The position numbers and the translations under genes are program-made. The notes below the pieces were generated by a model, which had not been told where the DNA came from, ran no database searches, and worked only from the letters and a program-made list of their open reading frames with translations. Positions 49,845 through 59,742 of a stretch of 64,000 nucleotides of DNA are shown here, in pieces. The stretch covers positions 186,001 to 250,000 of the forward strand of contig JAILLF010000010.1 in assembly GCA_024693365.1 (NCBI GenBank), written 5' to 3'. The DNA comes from Acetatifactor sp. Lineage in GTDB: Bacteria > Bacillota > Clostridia > Lachnospirales > Lachnospiraceae. Position 1 is the stretch's first letter. Each line of letters begins with the position of its first letter.

Positions 49845-51144
49845 GACGGATCACCTCCTCAAGTTCAGAGATTACCTTCCTTCGAAGCTCATTTATGCTC
49901 TTTAGGGGCATAAAGATGCCATCATCCATTTGAATCACGGGATCACCGCCATTATAGCTTTCATCGGCGGCAAAGAACGTGTCTCCCAATTTTTTTAATT
50001 GCTTTATTACGTTCTCATGGGTAACCGGTGCCTTCTGAGCCGCTTCCACGATCTCGCCGTATCCCGTTACGGTCTTGCTAACGTCTCCGGCAAGCGTGAT
50101 CTTAAGCATGGCGGGTTCACCCAAAAGGAATCTGGCTTCCATGCGTATGGGAACTCTTTTTTTATCGATTAAATACTCTGCCTTGATGCTCTCAAGCAGT
50201 TTTTCGTCACTTGCCGCATAAGCCGGACTCGTGAGCGTGATCATTTCTTTTCCGTTTGCCCTGTAATAATATCCGTTTGTCCGCTCACTGCGGATGTAGA
50301 GTTTTCCAAGATCCTCCAACTCCTTTTTCGAAGGCGAAGCCGGCTTACCTTCATAAAATGCATCCATGAGCTTTCGATAATATGCCGTAACGCCTGCGGC
50401 ATACTCCGGTTTTTTCATGCGTCCCTCAATTTTAAAAGAGTCAATGCCTGCTTTGATCAGCTCCGGAAGCATTTCTATCGTACACATGTCCTTCAGGCTT
50501 AAGGGATAACATTCCTTACTTAGGCTTTGGCCGTCTTTGACCCTGTAGGGTAATCTGCATGGCTGTGCACAGCGTCCGCGATTGCCGCTCCGGCCTCCCA
50601 AAATCGAGCTAAACAGGCACTGGCCTGAATAACAATAACACATGGCCCCGTGAATAAAGCATTCCAATTCCATTCCGGTTTCAGTCTTAATCTTTTTGAT
50701 CTCTTCCAAAGAAAGCTCCCTGGCCGGCACGATCCTCACGACGCCCATTCTCTTCAACAGGTTTGCCCCGTGAATTCCGGTTATGCTCATCTGCGTGCTG
50801 GCGTGCAGAGGCAGCTTTGGGAAGCATTCCGAAAGCAAATTCAAAACACCTAAATCCTGTACGATCACACCGTCCAATCCTTCTTCCACGTAAGGCTTGA
50901 TAAAGCCGGGAAGTGATTCCAGCTCCCGTTCCTTGACAAGCGTATTTACGGTAAGATAAACCTTTTTCCCCAGCAAATGCGCGTACTTTAAGCAATTCAA
51001 TAATTCTTCTTCCGAAAAATTATCTGCATAAGCCCGCGCACCATATTGCGTTCCGGCCAGATAAACAGCATCTGCGCCAGCTTTGATTGCACCGTAAAAG
51101 GCTTCCGGACTTCCCGCCGGTGCCAGCAGTTCCACTTGTTGCAT
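49837..51144 (-). CDS. U32 family peptidase-like protein
   Basis: 435 residues. The U32 barrel starts VELLAPAGSPEAFYGAIKAG and DAVYLAGTQYGARAYADNF. The Fe-S-type cysteines are in HGAMCYCYSGQCLFSSILGG and RGRCAQPCRLPY. Members such as TrhP and RlhA hydroxylate RNA bases rather than cut peptides. ATG follows a weak site. It is translationally coupled to the C-terminal half gene. Confidence 0.92.
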   Translation of the reverse strand: MQQVELLAPAGSPEAFYGAIKAGADAVYLAGTQYGARAYADNFSEEELLNCLKYAHLLGKKVYLTVNTLVKERELESLPGFIKPYVEEGLDGVIVQDLGVLNLLSECFPKLPLHASTQMSITGIHGANLLKRMGVVRIVPARELSLEEIKKIKTETGMELECFIHGAMCYCYSGQCLFSSILGGRSGNRGRCAQPCRLPYRVKDGQSLSKECYPLSLKDMCTIEMLPELIKAGIDSFKIEGRMKKPEYAAGVTAYYRKLMDAFYEGKPASPSKKELEDLGKLYIRSERTNGYYYRANGKEMITLTSPAYAASDEKLLESIKAEYLIDKKRVPIRMEARFLLGEPAMLKITLAGDVSKTVTGYGEIVEAAQKAPVTHENVIKQLKKLGDTFFAADESYNGGDPVIQMDDGIFMPLKSINELRRKVISELEEVIRHE

Positions 51145-51198
51145 CTTTGATCTCCTGCTTTTGAAAAAAGCTGTCCGCTTTCATCGGACAGCTTTCCA

Positions 51199-51600
51199 TT
51201 ATTTATTCTTTAACTCAGTCTCAAGCTTAAATATCGTACGGCTTTGCTCATCGCACTGGCTTTGCAGTTCTTTTACCTGATTCTTTGCGTTATCCAATTG
51301 GATCTGGCAGGAAACCAGTTCATGCTTTAAGTCACAGTATTCCTTCTCCTTGGACTGCATTTCAGCCTCCAGGATCGCAATCTGTCTCTTTGCCTTAAAG
51401 AAATCATCCGCAATGTTTAACTGAAGTAAAGTACCCTGCGTGTCAATGGATTGCTTGCGAAATCCATCCAAACGATTATATTCATTGATCTTATTGTTGA
51501 TATAGGTCGCAACCTTTTGAAGATACTCTTCGCTCTCATATCCGCTCAGTTTTAATACCTTACCGCCGATCAATACTTCCGTAGCCGTTTTGGATGCCAT
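51199..51600 (-). CDS. zapA: Cell division protein ZapA
   Basis: 133 residues. The N-terminal ZapA unit TEVLIGGKVLKLSGYESEEY and the LQLNIADDFFKAKRQIA segment are clear, then a long coiled coil (residues ~70-133). It promotes FtsZ bundling at the division site. The promoter TTGTTT-17-TATAAT lies at 51676-51704. It precedes the U32 genes, a common order. Confidence 0.92.
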   Translation of the reverse strand: MASKTATEVLIGGKVLKLSGYESEEYLQKVATYINNKINEYNRLDGFRKQSIDTQGTLLQLNIADDFFKAKRQIAILEAEMQSKEKEYCDLKHELVSCQIQLDNAKNQVKELQSQCDEQSRTIFKLETELKNK

Positions 51601-51675
51601 GTCCCCTCACCCTTCCTCTTTCGTTCTCTTTCCCAGTCATAAGCAAAAAATGAATTCCACAAAAATCTAGTATAT

Positions 51676-51704
51676 ATTATAGCTTAAACAAGAAAAAGAA
51701 ACAA
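51676..51704 (-). promoter_or_regulatory. Promoter of zapA
   Basis: Minus strand: TTGTTT, 17 bp, TATAAT. It sits about 75 bp upstream of zapA, close to the ruvB end. Confidence 0.75.
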
Positions 51705-51712
51705 GAGTTTTT

Positions 51713-52699
51713 TTATGGCAAGAGATGCTTATATGCAAGATCGGTAACCACTCTGCCTCTGGGCGTTCTGTTGATCAATCCGTTTTTGATCAAATATGGT
51801 TCATAAACGTCTTCGATGGTACCTGCGTCTTCGCCTATTGCAGCTGCAAGCGTGTCCAGTCCTACGGGACCTCCCTCGAACTTATCGATCATGGTCATAA
51901 GCATGTTACGGTCGATGCGGTCAAGTCCAAGCTTATCCACGTCCATCAGATCCAGTGCAATCCTTGCAACATCCTCCGTGATAATACCATCATATTTCAC
52001 TTCCGCGAAATCTCTCACTCTTTTTAGAATGCGGTTTGCAAGTCTGGGCGTGCCGCGGCTTCGCTTTGCCATTTCCCTCGCCCCGCCCGGTTCAATCTCC
52101 ACGTTCAGAATGCGAGCAGAATGCATGATGATCTGCTGTAATTCAGGAATCTCATAGAATTCCAGATGATGGATCATGCCAAATCGATCGCGAAGCGGTG
52201 CCGAAAGAAGTCCTGCACGGGTTGTAGCGCCGACAAGCGTAAACTTCGGCAGGTCAAGTCTTACGGATCTGGCGGAGGATCCCTTCCCGATCATGATGTC
52301 AATGCAATAATCCTCCATTGCGGGATACAGTACCTCTTCCACCTGCCTGTTTAAACGGTGGATCTCATCCACAAACAAGAGGTCACCCTCTTCGAGATTA
52401 TTCAAAATGGCAGCCATTTCACCGGGCTTTTCAATGGCCGGACCGCTGGTCACGCGCAAATGAACGCCCATTTCATTGGCAATGATCCCGGCAAGCGTTG
52501 TCTTTCCAAGACCGGGAGGTCCATAGAACAACACGTGATCCAACGCGTCTCCCCTGCGCTTGGCAGCTTCAATATAGATTTTAAGACTTTCCTTCACCTT
52601 TGACTGTCCAATGTAATCATCCAGATATTTTGGACGAAGCGAGCCTTCCAGCTTAACCTCTTCTTCCGTCGCGGTGGTTTCGATCATTCTTCTCGCCAT
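51713..52699 (-). CDS. ruvB: Holliday junction branch migration helicase RuvB
   Basis: 328 residues, normal length. Walker [12 protein letters not shown], Walker [13 protein letters not shown], sensor [18 protein letters not shown] and the C-terminal winged helix ([20 protein letters not shown]) are all intact. It is 9 bp downstream of ruvA. Confidence 0.97.
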   Translation of the reverse strand: MARRMIETTATEEEVKLEGSLRPKYLDDYIGQSKVKESLKIYIEAAKRRGDALDHVLFYGPPGLGKTTLAGIIANEMGVHLRVTSGPAIEKPGEMAAILNNLEEGDLLFVDEIHRLNRQVEEVLYPAMEDYCIDIMIGKGSSARSVRLDLPKFTLVGATTRAGLLSAPLRDRFGMIHHLEFYEIPELQQIIMHSARILNVEIEPGGAREMAKRSRGTPRLANRILKRVRDFAEVKYDGIITEDVARIALDLMDVDKLGLDRIDRNMLMTMIDKFEGGPVGLDTLAAAIGEDAGTIEDVYEPYLIKNGLINRTPRGRVVTDLAYKHLLP

Positions 52700-52708
52700 G
52701 CTTCCCTC

Positions 52709-53323
52709 CTAGAACATTTTCTTTAGGGCAGCCTTTAATACGGCGCCGGAATCCATGGATTCAATGTCAGGAATGGAGCTGACCGCCTTTAGGCTTTCCG
52801 TCTGTCCATAGCCGAGGGCAACAAGCGCTTCAACGGCCTCCCTGATTTGAGGAACGTCCGAGGACGCAAGCGGGCTTCTTCCCGCCGTGCTTTCGATCTC
52901 GCGATCGATCAGGTCATCGTCATAAGCAATCTTATCCTTCAGTTCCAGGATTAACCTCTCTGCCATCTTCGGACCCACTCCGGGAGCTTTGGAGATTGCC
53001 TTCTTGTCCCCTGCAGAAATGGCATAGCGCAAGGTATCCGCATCCATCACGGAAAGAATTGACAATGCGCCCTTCGGTCCAATGCCGCTGACCGTGATGC
53101 ATTTCTTAAAGATCTCTAAGTCCTTTCTTGTAAGGAATCCGTAAAGCCATATGGCATCCTCCCGGACGGAGGTATAGGTATATAATTTCGCTTCTTCTCC
53201 GTAACTGGGCATTTTGGAAGCCGTATCCGCAGATACGTGAACGTTGTAACCGATGCCGTTTACGTCGATCACCACGTTATCTTCCGAAACGTTTTCCACA
53301 ATGCCTCTGACAAATCCGATCAT
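52709..53323 (-). CDS. ruvA: Holliday junction DNA-binding protein RuvA
   Basis: 204 residues. Domain I GFVRGIVENVSEDNVVIDVN, the two helix-hairpin-helix motifs (VSGIGPKGALSILSVM and APGVGPKMAERLILELK) and a C-terminal RuvB-contact domain are present. Forms the RuvAB complex with the downstream product. No ruvC is expected in this group, where RecU fills the role. Confidence 0.97.
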   Translation of the reverse strand: MIGFVRGIVENVSEDNVVIDVNGIGYNVHVSADTASKMPSYGEEAKLYTYTSVREDAIWLYGFLTRKDLEIFKKCITVSGIGPKGALSILSVMDADTLRYAISAGDKKAISKAPGVGPKMAERLILELKDKIAYDDDLIDREIESTAGRSPLASSDVPQIREAVEALVALGYGQTESLKAVSSIPDIESMDSGAVLKAALKKMF

Positions 53324-53382
53324 CTTTTTACCTCAACCGTATATTTTATCAAGCTTTTCGCATAAACTACTTTTTTAGTTTA

Positions 53383-54783
53383 TCATAATCGAACATATGT
53401 TTCAAGTTGTTTTTTCTCTTTTCTGAAAAGGAAGATAAAACAGATCATATGTACCGAAAACGTAAGCGCCCAGCTGATGGGATAAGAATAATACAGGCAT
53501 TCAAGCGTTCGAACCTTCTGAAAGATTGTAAGGATCCAAACCACGCGGAAAAGACATGCGCCCGTAAGGGAAACCAGCATCGGCAATACGCCATATCCCA
53601 TGCCGCGGATGGAGCCTACGATCACGTCCATCATGCCGCAAAGACAATATGTCGTACAAATGACGCTGAGCCTGAGCACTCCATATTTGATGGCCTCAGG
53701 ATTACTCGTATAGAGCTTTAACAGCGTGCCTCCGAAAACATATGCACCGTTACCCAATAAGAGTCCTACGCCAATCACAAGAGAAATGCAGTATATCAAA
53801 GTTCTTTTGATGCGGTCAAATTTCTTTGCCCCGTAATTCTGTCCGGTAAAGCTGACGGACGTTTGATGCAGCGCGTTCATCGAAGTGTACACAAAGCCTT
53901 CGATGTTACTTGCGGCCGTATTTCCAGCCATGGCAATCTTTCCAAAAGAATTCACCGAGGACTGTATCAATACGTTTGACAGGGAAAACAATGCCCCTTG
54001 AACGCCCGCCGGCAAGCCAATTCGGATCATTTTCAGTAATTTATCCTTATGAATCCTTAATTTATGCAGATTTAATTGATAATCGGATTTCGTTTTGATC
54101 AGACACCGGATCACCAAATAGGCTGATAATGCCTGTGATATCACGGTTGCAAGCGCCACTCCCGCCACGCTCATGTGAAATGCGATCACAAAGATCAAGT
54201 TTAATATGACGTTGACTACGCCTGCGATCAACAAATAATAGAGCGGTCTCTTGGTATCACCCACCGCGCGCAGGACGGCGCTTCCAAAATTATAAGCCAT
54301 CATTACGGGCATTCCTGCAAAATAAATGCGTACGTACAATATGGATAATCCGATCACGTCCTCCGGTACGCCCATCAGATGCAATGCAGGTTTTGCAATA
54401 AAAAAGCCCACAAAGATCAGAAAAATCCCGCTGTAAGCGGCCGTCAACACTGACGTGTGAACCATCTCTTCCAGTTCTTTCTTTTGTCCAGCCCCGTAAT
54501 ATCTTGAAACAAGCACGTTCGTTCCGACGGACAAACCGATAAACACGTTGACCATCAGATTAATCAGCGGGCTGTTGGAACCAACGGCCGCCAGTGCCTC
54601 ATCTCCGGCAAACTGCCCAACTACAATGACGTCCGCAGCATTAAACAAGAGCTGCAGAACGCCGGAAAGCATTAGCGGAAAATAAAAAACAACGATCTTC
54701 CCTAACAGGGGACCGTCACACATGTCTATTTCATAAGTTTTTTTTCTTTTGCGTATTTCCATGGAATCTCCGGTTTCTTTCAT
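53383..54783 (-). CDS. MATE family efflux transporter
   Basis: 466 residues from the ATG after AAGGTGATC; a second ATG seven codons later is an alternative. About twelve hydrophobic segments and the MATE features LLFNAADVIVVGQFAGDEAL and MVNVFIGLSVGTNVLVSRYY are seen. Cation-coupled export of drugs or metabolites; substrate unknown. It stands alone between ruvA and leuD. Confidence 0.92.
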   Translation of the reverse strand: MKETGDSMEIRKRKKTYEIDMCDGPLLGKIVVFYFPLMLSGVLQLLFNAADVIVVGQFAGDEALAAVGSNSPLINLMVNVFIGLSVGTNVLVSRYYGAGQKKELEEMVHTSVLTAAYSGIFLIFVGFFIAKPALHLMGVPEDVIGLSILYVRIYFAGMPVMMAYNFGSAVLRAVGDTKRPLYYLLIAGVVNVILNLIFVIAFHMSVAGVALATVISQALSAYLVIRCLIKTKSDYQLNLHKLRIHKDKLLKMIRIGLPAGVQGALFSLSNVLIQSSVNSFGKIAMAGNTAASNIEGFVYTSMNALHQTSVSFTGQNYGAKKFDRIKRTLIYCISLVIGVGLLLGNGAYVFGGTLLKLYTSNPEAIKYGVLRLSVICTTYCLCGMMDVIVGSIRGMGYGVLPMLVSLTGACLFRVVWILTIFQKVRTLECLYYSYPISWALTFSVHMICFIFLFRKEKKQLETYVRL

Positions 54784-54856
54784 CCGATCACCTTCATTCT
54801 TTAAGAACAACTGCTTAGCAAGCTTTGTTTGCCCGCTAAGCAGTCTCATGAAACCG

Positions 54857-55345
54857 TTATTGATTGTTGATGTAGTTAACAAGTCCTTCCGCTGCAATAA
54901 TCTTTTGCATGAATTCCGGGAATGCCTGACCTTGGAAGGTCGTGCCCTTCGTCAGGTTTGTGATCACGCCCGTGTCAAAGTTTACCTCAACCTGGTCGCC
55001 GGCATCGATTCCCTTTGCCGCCTCGGGGCATTCCACAATGGGAAGACCAATGTTGATGCTGTTGCGGTAAAAGATCCTTGCAAAGGTCTCGGCGATAACG
55101 CAGCTAACGCCTGCCGCCTTGATTGCGATCGGCGCATGCTCTCTCGAAGAACCGCAGCCAAAATTCTTTGTTGCTACAATGATGTCGCCCTTCTTTACGT
55201 TCTTTACAAAATCCTTGTCAATGTCCTCCATGCAATGTGTTGCAAGCTCTGCAGGATCAGAGGAATTCAGATATCTTGCGGGAATGATCACGTCCGTGTC
55301 AACGTTATCTCCAAACTTAAAAACAGTACCAATGGCATTTTTCAT
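54857..55345 (-). CDS. leuD: 3-isopropylmalate dehydratase, small subunit
   Basis: 162 residues, the archaeal/clostridial short type. [20 protein letters not shown] and [20 protein letters not shown] are the family signatures. It forms the isomerase with LeuC in leucine synthesis. It lies 48 bp downstream of leuC. Confidence 0.96.
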   Translation of the reverse strand: MKNAIGTVFKFGDNVDTDVIIPARYLNSSDPAELATHCMEDIDKDFVKNVKKGDIIVATKNFGCGSSREHAPIAIKAAGVSCVIAETFARIFYRNSINIGLPIVECPEAAKGIDAGDQVEVNFDTGVITNLTKGTTFQGQAFPEFMQKIIAAEGLVNYINNQ

Positions 55346-55393
55346 CTTATTATTCTCCTTTTTCCAAGCCTATTTCCGACAACGCGTAACGGA

Positions 55394-56665
55394 TCAGTCT
55401 AATTCACAAGGGCATCCAATCTTGCCCAAGATGGCGCTTGCTGCCGCAACGGCAGGGCTTGCAAGATAGATCTCAGAAGTTACGTGTCCCATTCTTCCTA
55501 CGAAATTGCGGTTTGTCGTAGAAACGCATCTCTCGCCCTCGGCAAGAATGCCCATGTAACCGCCAAGGCAAGGACCACAGGTCGGAGTGCTGACTACGGC
55601 GCCAGCCTCGATAAAGGTGCGAAGAAGTCCCTCTTCCATCGCCTGCAGATAAATCTTTTGCGTTGCGGGGATCACGATGCAACGCAAGCCCTTTTGAACT
55701 TTTCTGCCCTTCAGGATTTCAGCTGCAATGCGAAGATCATCCAGTCTTCCGTTGGTACAGGATCCAATCACCACCTGATCGATCTTGATGTCATCCATCT
55801 CATGGATTTCATCGATCGTGTGCGTATTCTCAGGAAGATGAGGGAAGGACACCGTAGGTCTTAACTGACTCAAGTCAATGGTATAAGTCTTATCATACTC
55901 CGCATCCTCGTCTGCTTCGTAGATGGTATATTTCCTGTTGGAATGCTCCTTCATATAGCTTTCTGCCAGTGCATCCACGGGGAAGATTCCGTTCTTTCCG
56001 CCTGCTTCGATAGCCATGTTTGCAATGGTAAAACGGTCATCCATGCTAAGGTTGGCAATGCCGTCGCCCACAAATTCCATGGACTTGTAAAGTGCTCCGT
56101 CAACGCCGATCATTCCAATGATATGTAAGATCACGTCCTTGCCGCTCACCCACTTGGAAGTCTTTCCGGTAAGCACAAACTTGATCGCGGACGGAACCTT
56201 GAACCATGCCTTCCCGGTTGCCATTCCCGCAGCCATGTCAGTACTTCCAACGCCGGTAGAGAATGCACCAAGTGCACCGTATGTACAGGTATGGGAATCC
56301 GCACCAATGATCACGTCGCCGGCAACGGTCAAACCTTTTTCAGGAAGCAATGCATGCTCAATGCCCATCTCACCGACTTCAAAGTAATTGGTGATCTCAT
56401 TTCTTCTGGCAAACTCTCTAACACATTTGCAGTGCTCAGCCGACTTAATGTCTTTATTTGGCACAAAATGATCCGGAACCAAGGCGATCTTATCCTTGTC
56501 AAAAACGCCGTTCACTTTCATCTTGTCCATTTCCTTGATTGCAACGGGGCTCGTAATGTCATTTCCAAGCACAAGATCCAGCTTTGCCTCAATGAGCTGT
56601 CCTGCAACAACCTTATCCAGTCCTGCCGCATGCGCCAAAATCTTCTGCGTCATCGTCATACCCAT
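55394..56665 (-). CDS. leuC: 3-isopropylmalate dehydratase, large subunit
   Basis: 423 residues from the ATG 8 bp after GGAGG. Fe-S cluster cysteines are in [10 protein letters not shown] and [34 protein letters not shown] is the aconitase signature. It isomerises isopropylmalate. A possible extended -10 (TATGGTAGGAT) lies at 56709-56719 on the minus strand. No T-box leader is present. The second gene, leuD, follows. Confidence 0.96.
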   Translation of the reverse strand: MGMTMTQKILAHAAGLDKVVAGQLIEAKLDLVLGNDITSPVAIKEMDKMKVNGVFDKDKIALVPDHFVPNKDIKSAEHCKCVREFARRNEITNYFEVGEMGIEHALLPEKGLTVAGDVIIGADSHTCTYGALGAFSTGVGSTDMAAGMATGKAWFKVPSAIKFVLTGKTSKWVSGKDVILHIIGMIGVDGALYKSMEFVGDGIANLSMDDRFTIANMAIEAGGKNGIFPVDALAESYMKEHSNRKYTIYEADEDAEYDKTYTIDLSQLRPTVSFPHLPENTHTIDEIHEMDDIKIDQVVIGSCTNGRLDDLRIAAEILKGRKVQKGLRCIVIPATQKIYLQAMEEGLLRTFIEAGAVVSTPTCGPCLGGYMGILAEGERCVSTTNRNFVGRMGHVTSEIYLASPAVAAASAILGKIGCPCELD

Positions 56666-56770
56666 GGTCTCATCCTCCATATCTCACGTAATTTTCTTAT
56701 AATTTAGTATCCTACCATACTTTCCCCCAAAATAAAATAGATAATTTTAATCAAATTATAAATAAGCCTC

Positions 56771-56965
56771 GTGGCGGGAGGGATTGCCCGCTTGGAAACG
56801 GCACGGACAGTACTAAGCTCCCCAATCGTCTGAATGGAGTGGGAAAAAACGAGATAAACTCGGAGCTAAAGCTCCTCAGACATATCTCGTTTTTTCCCAT
56901 TCAGACGACCGGCTCGCTAAGTACTGCCGGCTAATTGTTTCCAAGCAGGCAATCCCTCCCGCCAC
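56771..56965 (-). ncRNA. Covarying long-hairpin element, copy 1
   Basis: 195 bp. Outer arms 56771-56799 and 56937-56965 pair over 29 bp with one mismatch. Inside are a CGTCTGAAT/ATTCAGACG stem, a 16-bp perfect stem of GGGAAAAAACGAGATA type, and a tip GGAGCT-AGCTCC. The strand is set to match copy 2. It is a likely structured RNA or DNA element. A TATAAT at 56988-56993 lies just upstream in this orientation. Whether it is transcribed is unknown. Confidence 0.6.
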
Positions 56966-57192
56966 TTACGTTACCGCATAATTTTACATTATATGATTTT
57001 TTATAGTTGCAGATCATATGGTTTGTTAGTTTCAGTATAAAAAAATAAAATAATCGAGTTTCAGCGTTTAAAAGATTAGCAAATCAGGTTTCAACATTAA
57101 AAGACGATTAGCGAATTAATCCGTTTGATTTCTTTCAACTGATTCGGTTTTATTGTATAGAGTTCCTAGTTTAATTCTTGGCTTGGCGGGGT
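56966..57192. other. AT-rich spacer between the two hairpin elements
   Basis: No coding potential seen. It holds two candidate -10 boxes directed outward: TATAAT on minus (56988-56993) and TATAGA on plus (57156-57161, with TTTCAA 17 bp upstream). Both are weak promoter guesses that would drive the flanking hairpins divergently. Confidence 0.4.
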
Positions 57193-57203
57193 CTCGAGGG
57201 GAA

Positions 57204-57398
57204 GGATGGGTGGGGCGGGCTCCTTGGGAAACAATTAGCCGGCAGTACTTAGCGAGTCAGCCTTCCGGAAGGAAAATTTTGAGAAATGTCTGAGGAGCTT
57301 TAGCTCCGAGTTATTCTCAAAATTTTCCACTCCATCCGAAAGGTTGAGGAGCTTAGTACCGTCCGTGCCGTTTCCCAAGGAGCCCGCCCCGCCCATCC
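57204..57398 (+). ncRNA. Covarying long-hairpin element, copy 2
   Basis: 195 bp. Outer arms 57204-57232 and 57370-57398 pair over 29 bp with one mismatch; pairing continues weakly out to 57193 and 57408. It aligns without gaps to the reverse complement of copy 1. Conserved blocks lie at 57227-57256, 57286-57312, 57327-57335 and 57348-57375. Inner stem GGAAAATTTTGAGAA pairs with TTCTCAAAATTTTCC. Confidence 0.6.
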
Positions 57399-57422
57399 TC
57401 ACCCCGAGTCATGCGATAACAC

Positions 57423-57450
57423 AAAAAGGGCCGGCATGAAATGCCGGCCC
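57423..57450 (-). terminator. Terminator of ilvC
   Basis: GGGCCGGCAT-TTC-ATGCCGGCCC on the minus strand followed by TTTTTG. It lies about 25 bp after the ilvC stop. Confidence 0.9.
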
Positions 57451-57472
57451 TGAAGAAACGAAACGTAAATCT

Positions 57473-58561
<1,089 letters not shown>

Positions 58562-58621
58562 TTATAACTGATAGGTTTTCATCCGAAAGCCTAGAGCTAA
58601 CATAATAAAGATGCCTATGGA

Positions 58622-59119
58622 TTACAGCATTACGACGTCCTTTGCGCCGCGGGACAAGCCGGCAAGACCGGTGCGGGCGATCTCAAGGATCTCATATCCC
58701 TCAAGGAGATTGATAAACGCTTCAATCTTACTCTGATTACCGGTAATCTCAACGATCAGGCTGTCAGCGCTGACGTCAACCACGTTGGCACGGAATACGT
58801 TTACGACGGAAATTACGTTCTGGCGCTCTGCTGCGTCTGCCTTGATCTTGATCAGGCAAAGCTCACGATATACGCTCTCATCCGGCTTCAATTCCTTAAT
58901 GTCCTTAACGTCCACAAGCTTTGCAAGCTGCTTCTCGATCTGCTCGAGGATCTCGTCGTCTCCGCTGGTCACGATCGTAATGCGGCTATACTTGGGGTCA
59001 GCAGTCACGCCTGCGGTAATGCTTTCAATGTTATAGCTGCGGCGGGAAAACAAACCGGTAATGCGGCTCAGTACTCCGGAAGTATTATTGGTCAAAAGTT
59101 GAAATACTTTCTTCTGCAT
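58622..59119 (-). CDS. ilvN: Acetolactate synthase small subunit (promoter-proximal to ilvC)
   Basis: 165 residues. An N-terminal ACT domain (VLSRITGLFSRRSYNIESIT) and the C-terminal ALS small-subunit domain are present. It controls feedback by branched-chain amino acids. A second, diverged small subunit is 123 bp upstream next to ilvB. This copy has its own consensus promoter at 59189-59217 and is followed by ilvC. Which copy partners the catalytic subunit is not clear from sequence. Confidence 0.93.
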   Translation of the reverse strand: MQKKVFQLLTNNTSGVLSRITGLFSRRSYNIESITAGVTADPKYSRITIVTSGDDEILEQIEKQLAKLVDVKDIKELKPDESVYRELCLIKIKADAAERQNVISVVNVFRANVVDVSADSLIVEITGNQSKIEAFINLLEGYEILEIARTGLAGLSRGAKDVVML

Positions 59120-59188
59120 TTTTTTACCTTGCCTTTCCTGATCAACACTTTTTTACTTTAATTGAATAACTTGTGAAAGTCTTTAATA

Positions 59189-59217
59189 AATATATCAACT
59201 CTTGAAAGAAATGTCAA
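59189..59217 (-). promoter_or_regulatory. Promoter of the second ilvN-type gene
   Basis: Minus strand: TTGACA, 17 bp, TATATT. A strong consensus promoter between the two small-subunit genes. Confidence 0.8.
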
Positions 59218-59241
59218 GCGACAAAAGGCTTTTATGCGGCC

Positions 59242-59730
59242 TTAGTCATTCTCACAGCATTTCCCAAGTGCCAGGGTTCCGGTACGCGCAACCTCAAGGA
59301 TGCCAAAGCTCTGAAGCATGCTGATCAAAAGCGTCGTGCGCTCAGGAACGTCACAGTACTGGATCATAACGTAATGCTTTGACATGTCGACGATCTGCGC
59401 CTTCATCATGTCGCAGACCTCCATGAGATCGCGACGGTTATTCTTATTATATTTTACTTTGATCAGCATAAGCTCACGTGCCACTGCCTGCTGTTCGTCA
59501 AAGGTCTTTACCTTAATGACGTCAAGCTTCTTGTTCAGCTGTTTTTCAATCTGCTCAATCGTATGTTGGTCTCCGCTGGACACGATGGTCATGCAGGAAA
59601 CGTCCTTCGCTTCCGTCTCTCCCACTGCCAGACTTTCAATGTTAAAATTTCTTCTGGAGAACAGACCGGCAACCTTGCATAGCACGCCGGAACGGTTTTC
59701 TACCAAAACGGAATAAATCTTCTTTTTCAT
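59242..59730 (-). CDS. ilvN: Acetolactate synthase small subunit (next to ilvB)
   Basis: 162 residues. ACT domain VLCKVAGLFSRRNFNIESLA, then the C-terminal domain (ARTGTLALGKCCEND end). It is 12 bp downstream of ilvB, so this copy is the presumptive main regulatory partner. It is clearly a paralogue of the 165-residue copy but with many substitutions, implying an old duplication. Confidence 0.93.
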   Translation of the reverse strand: MKKKIYSVLVENRSGVLCKVAGLFSRRNFNIESLAVGETEAKDVSCMTIVSSGDQHTIEQIEKQLNKKLDVIKVKTFDEQQAVARELMLIKVKYNKNNRRDLMEVCDMMKAQIVDMSKHYVMIQYCDVPERTTLLISMLQSFGILEVARTGTLALGKCCEND

Positions 59731-59742
59731 GGCGCACCTCCC

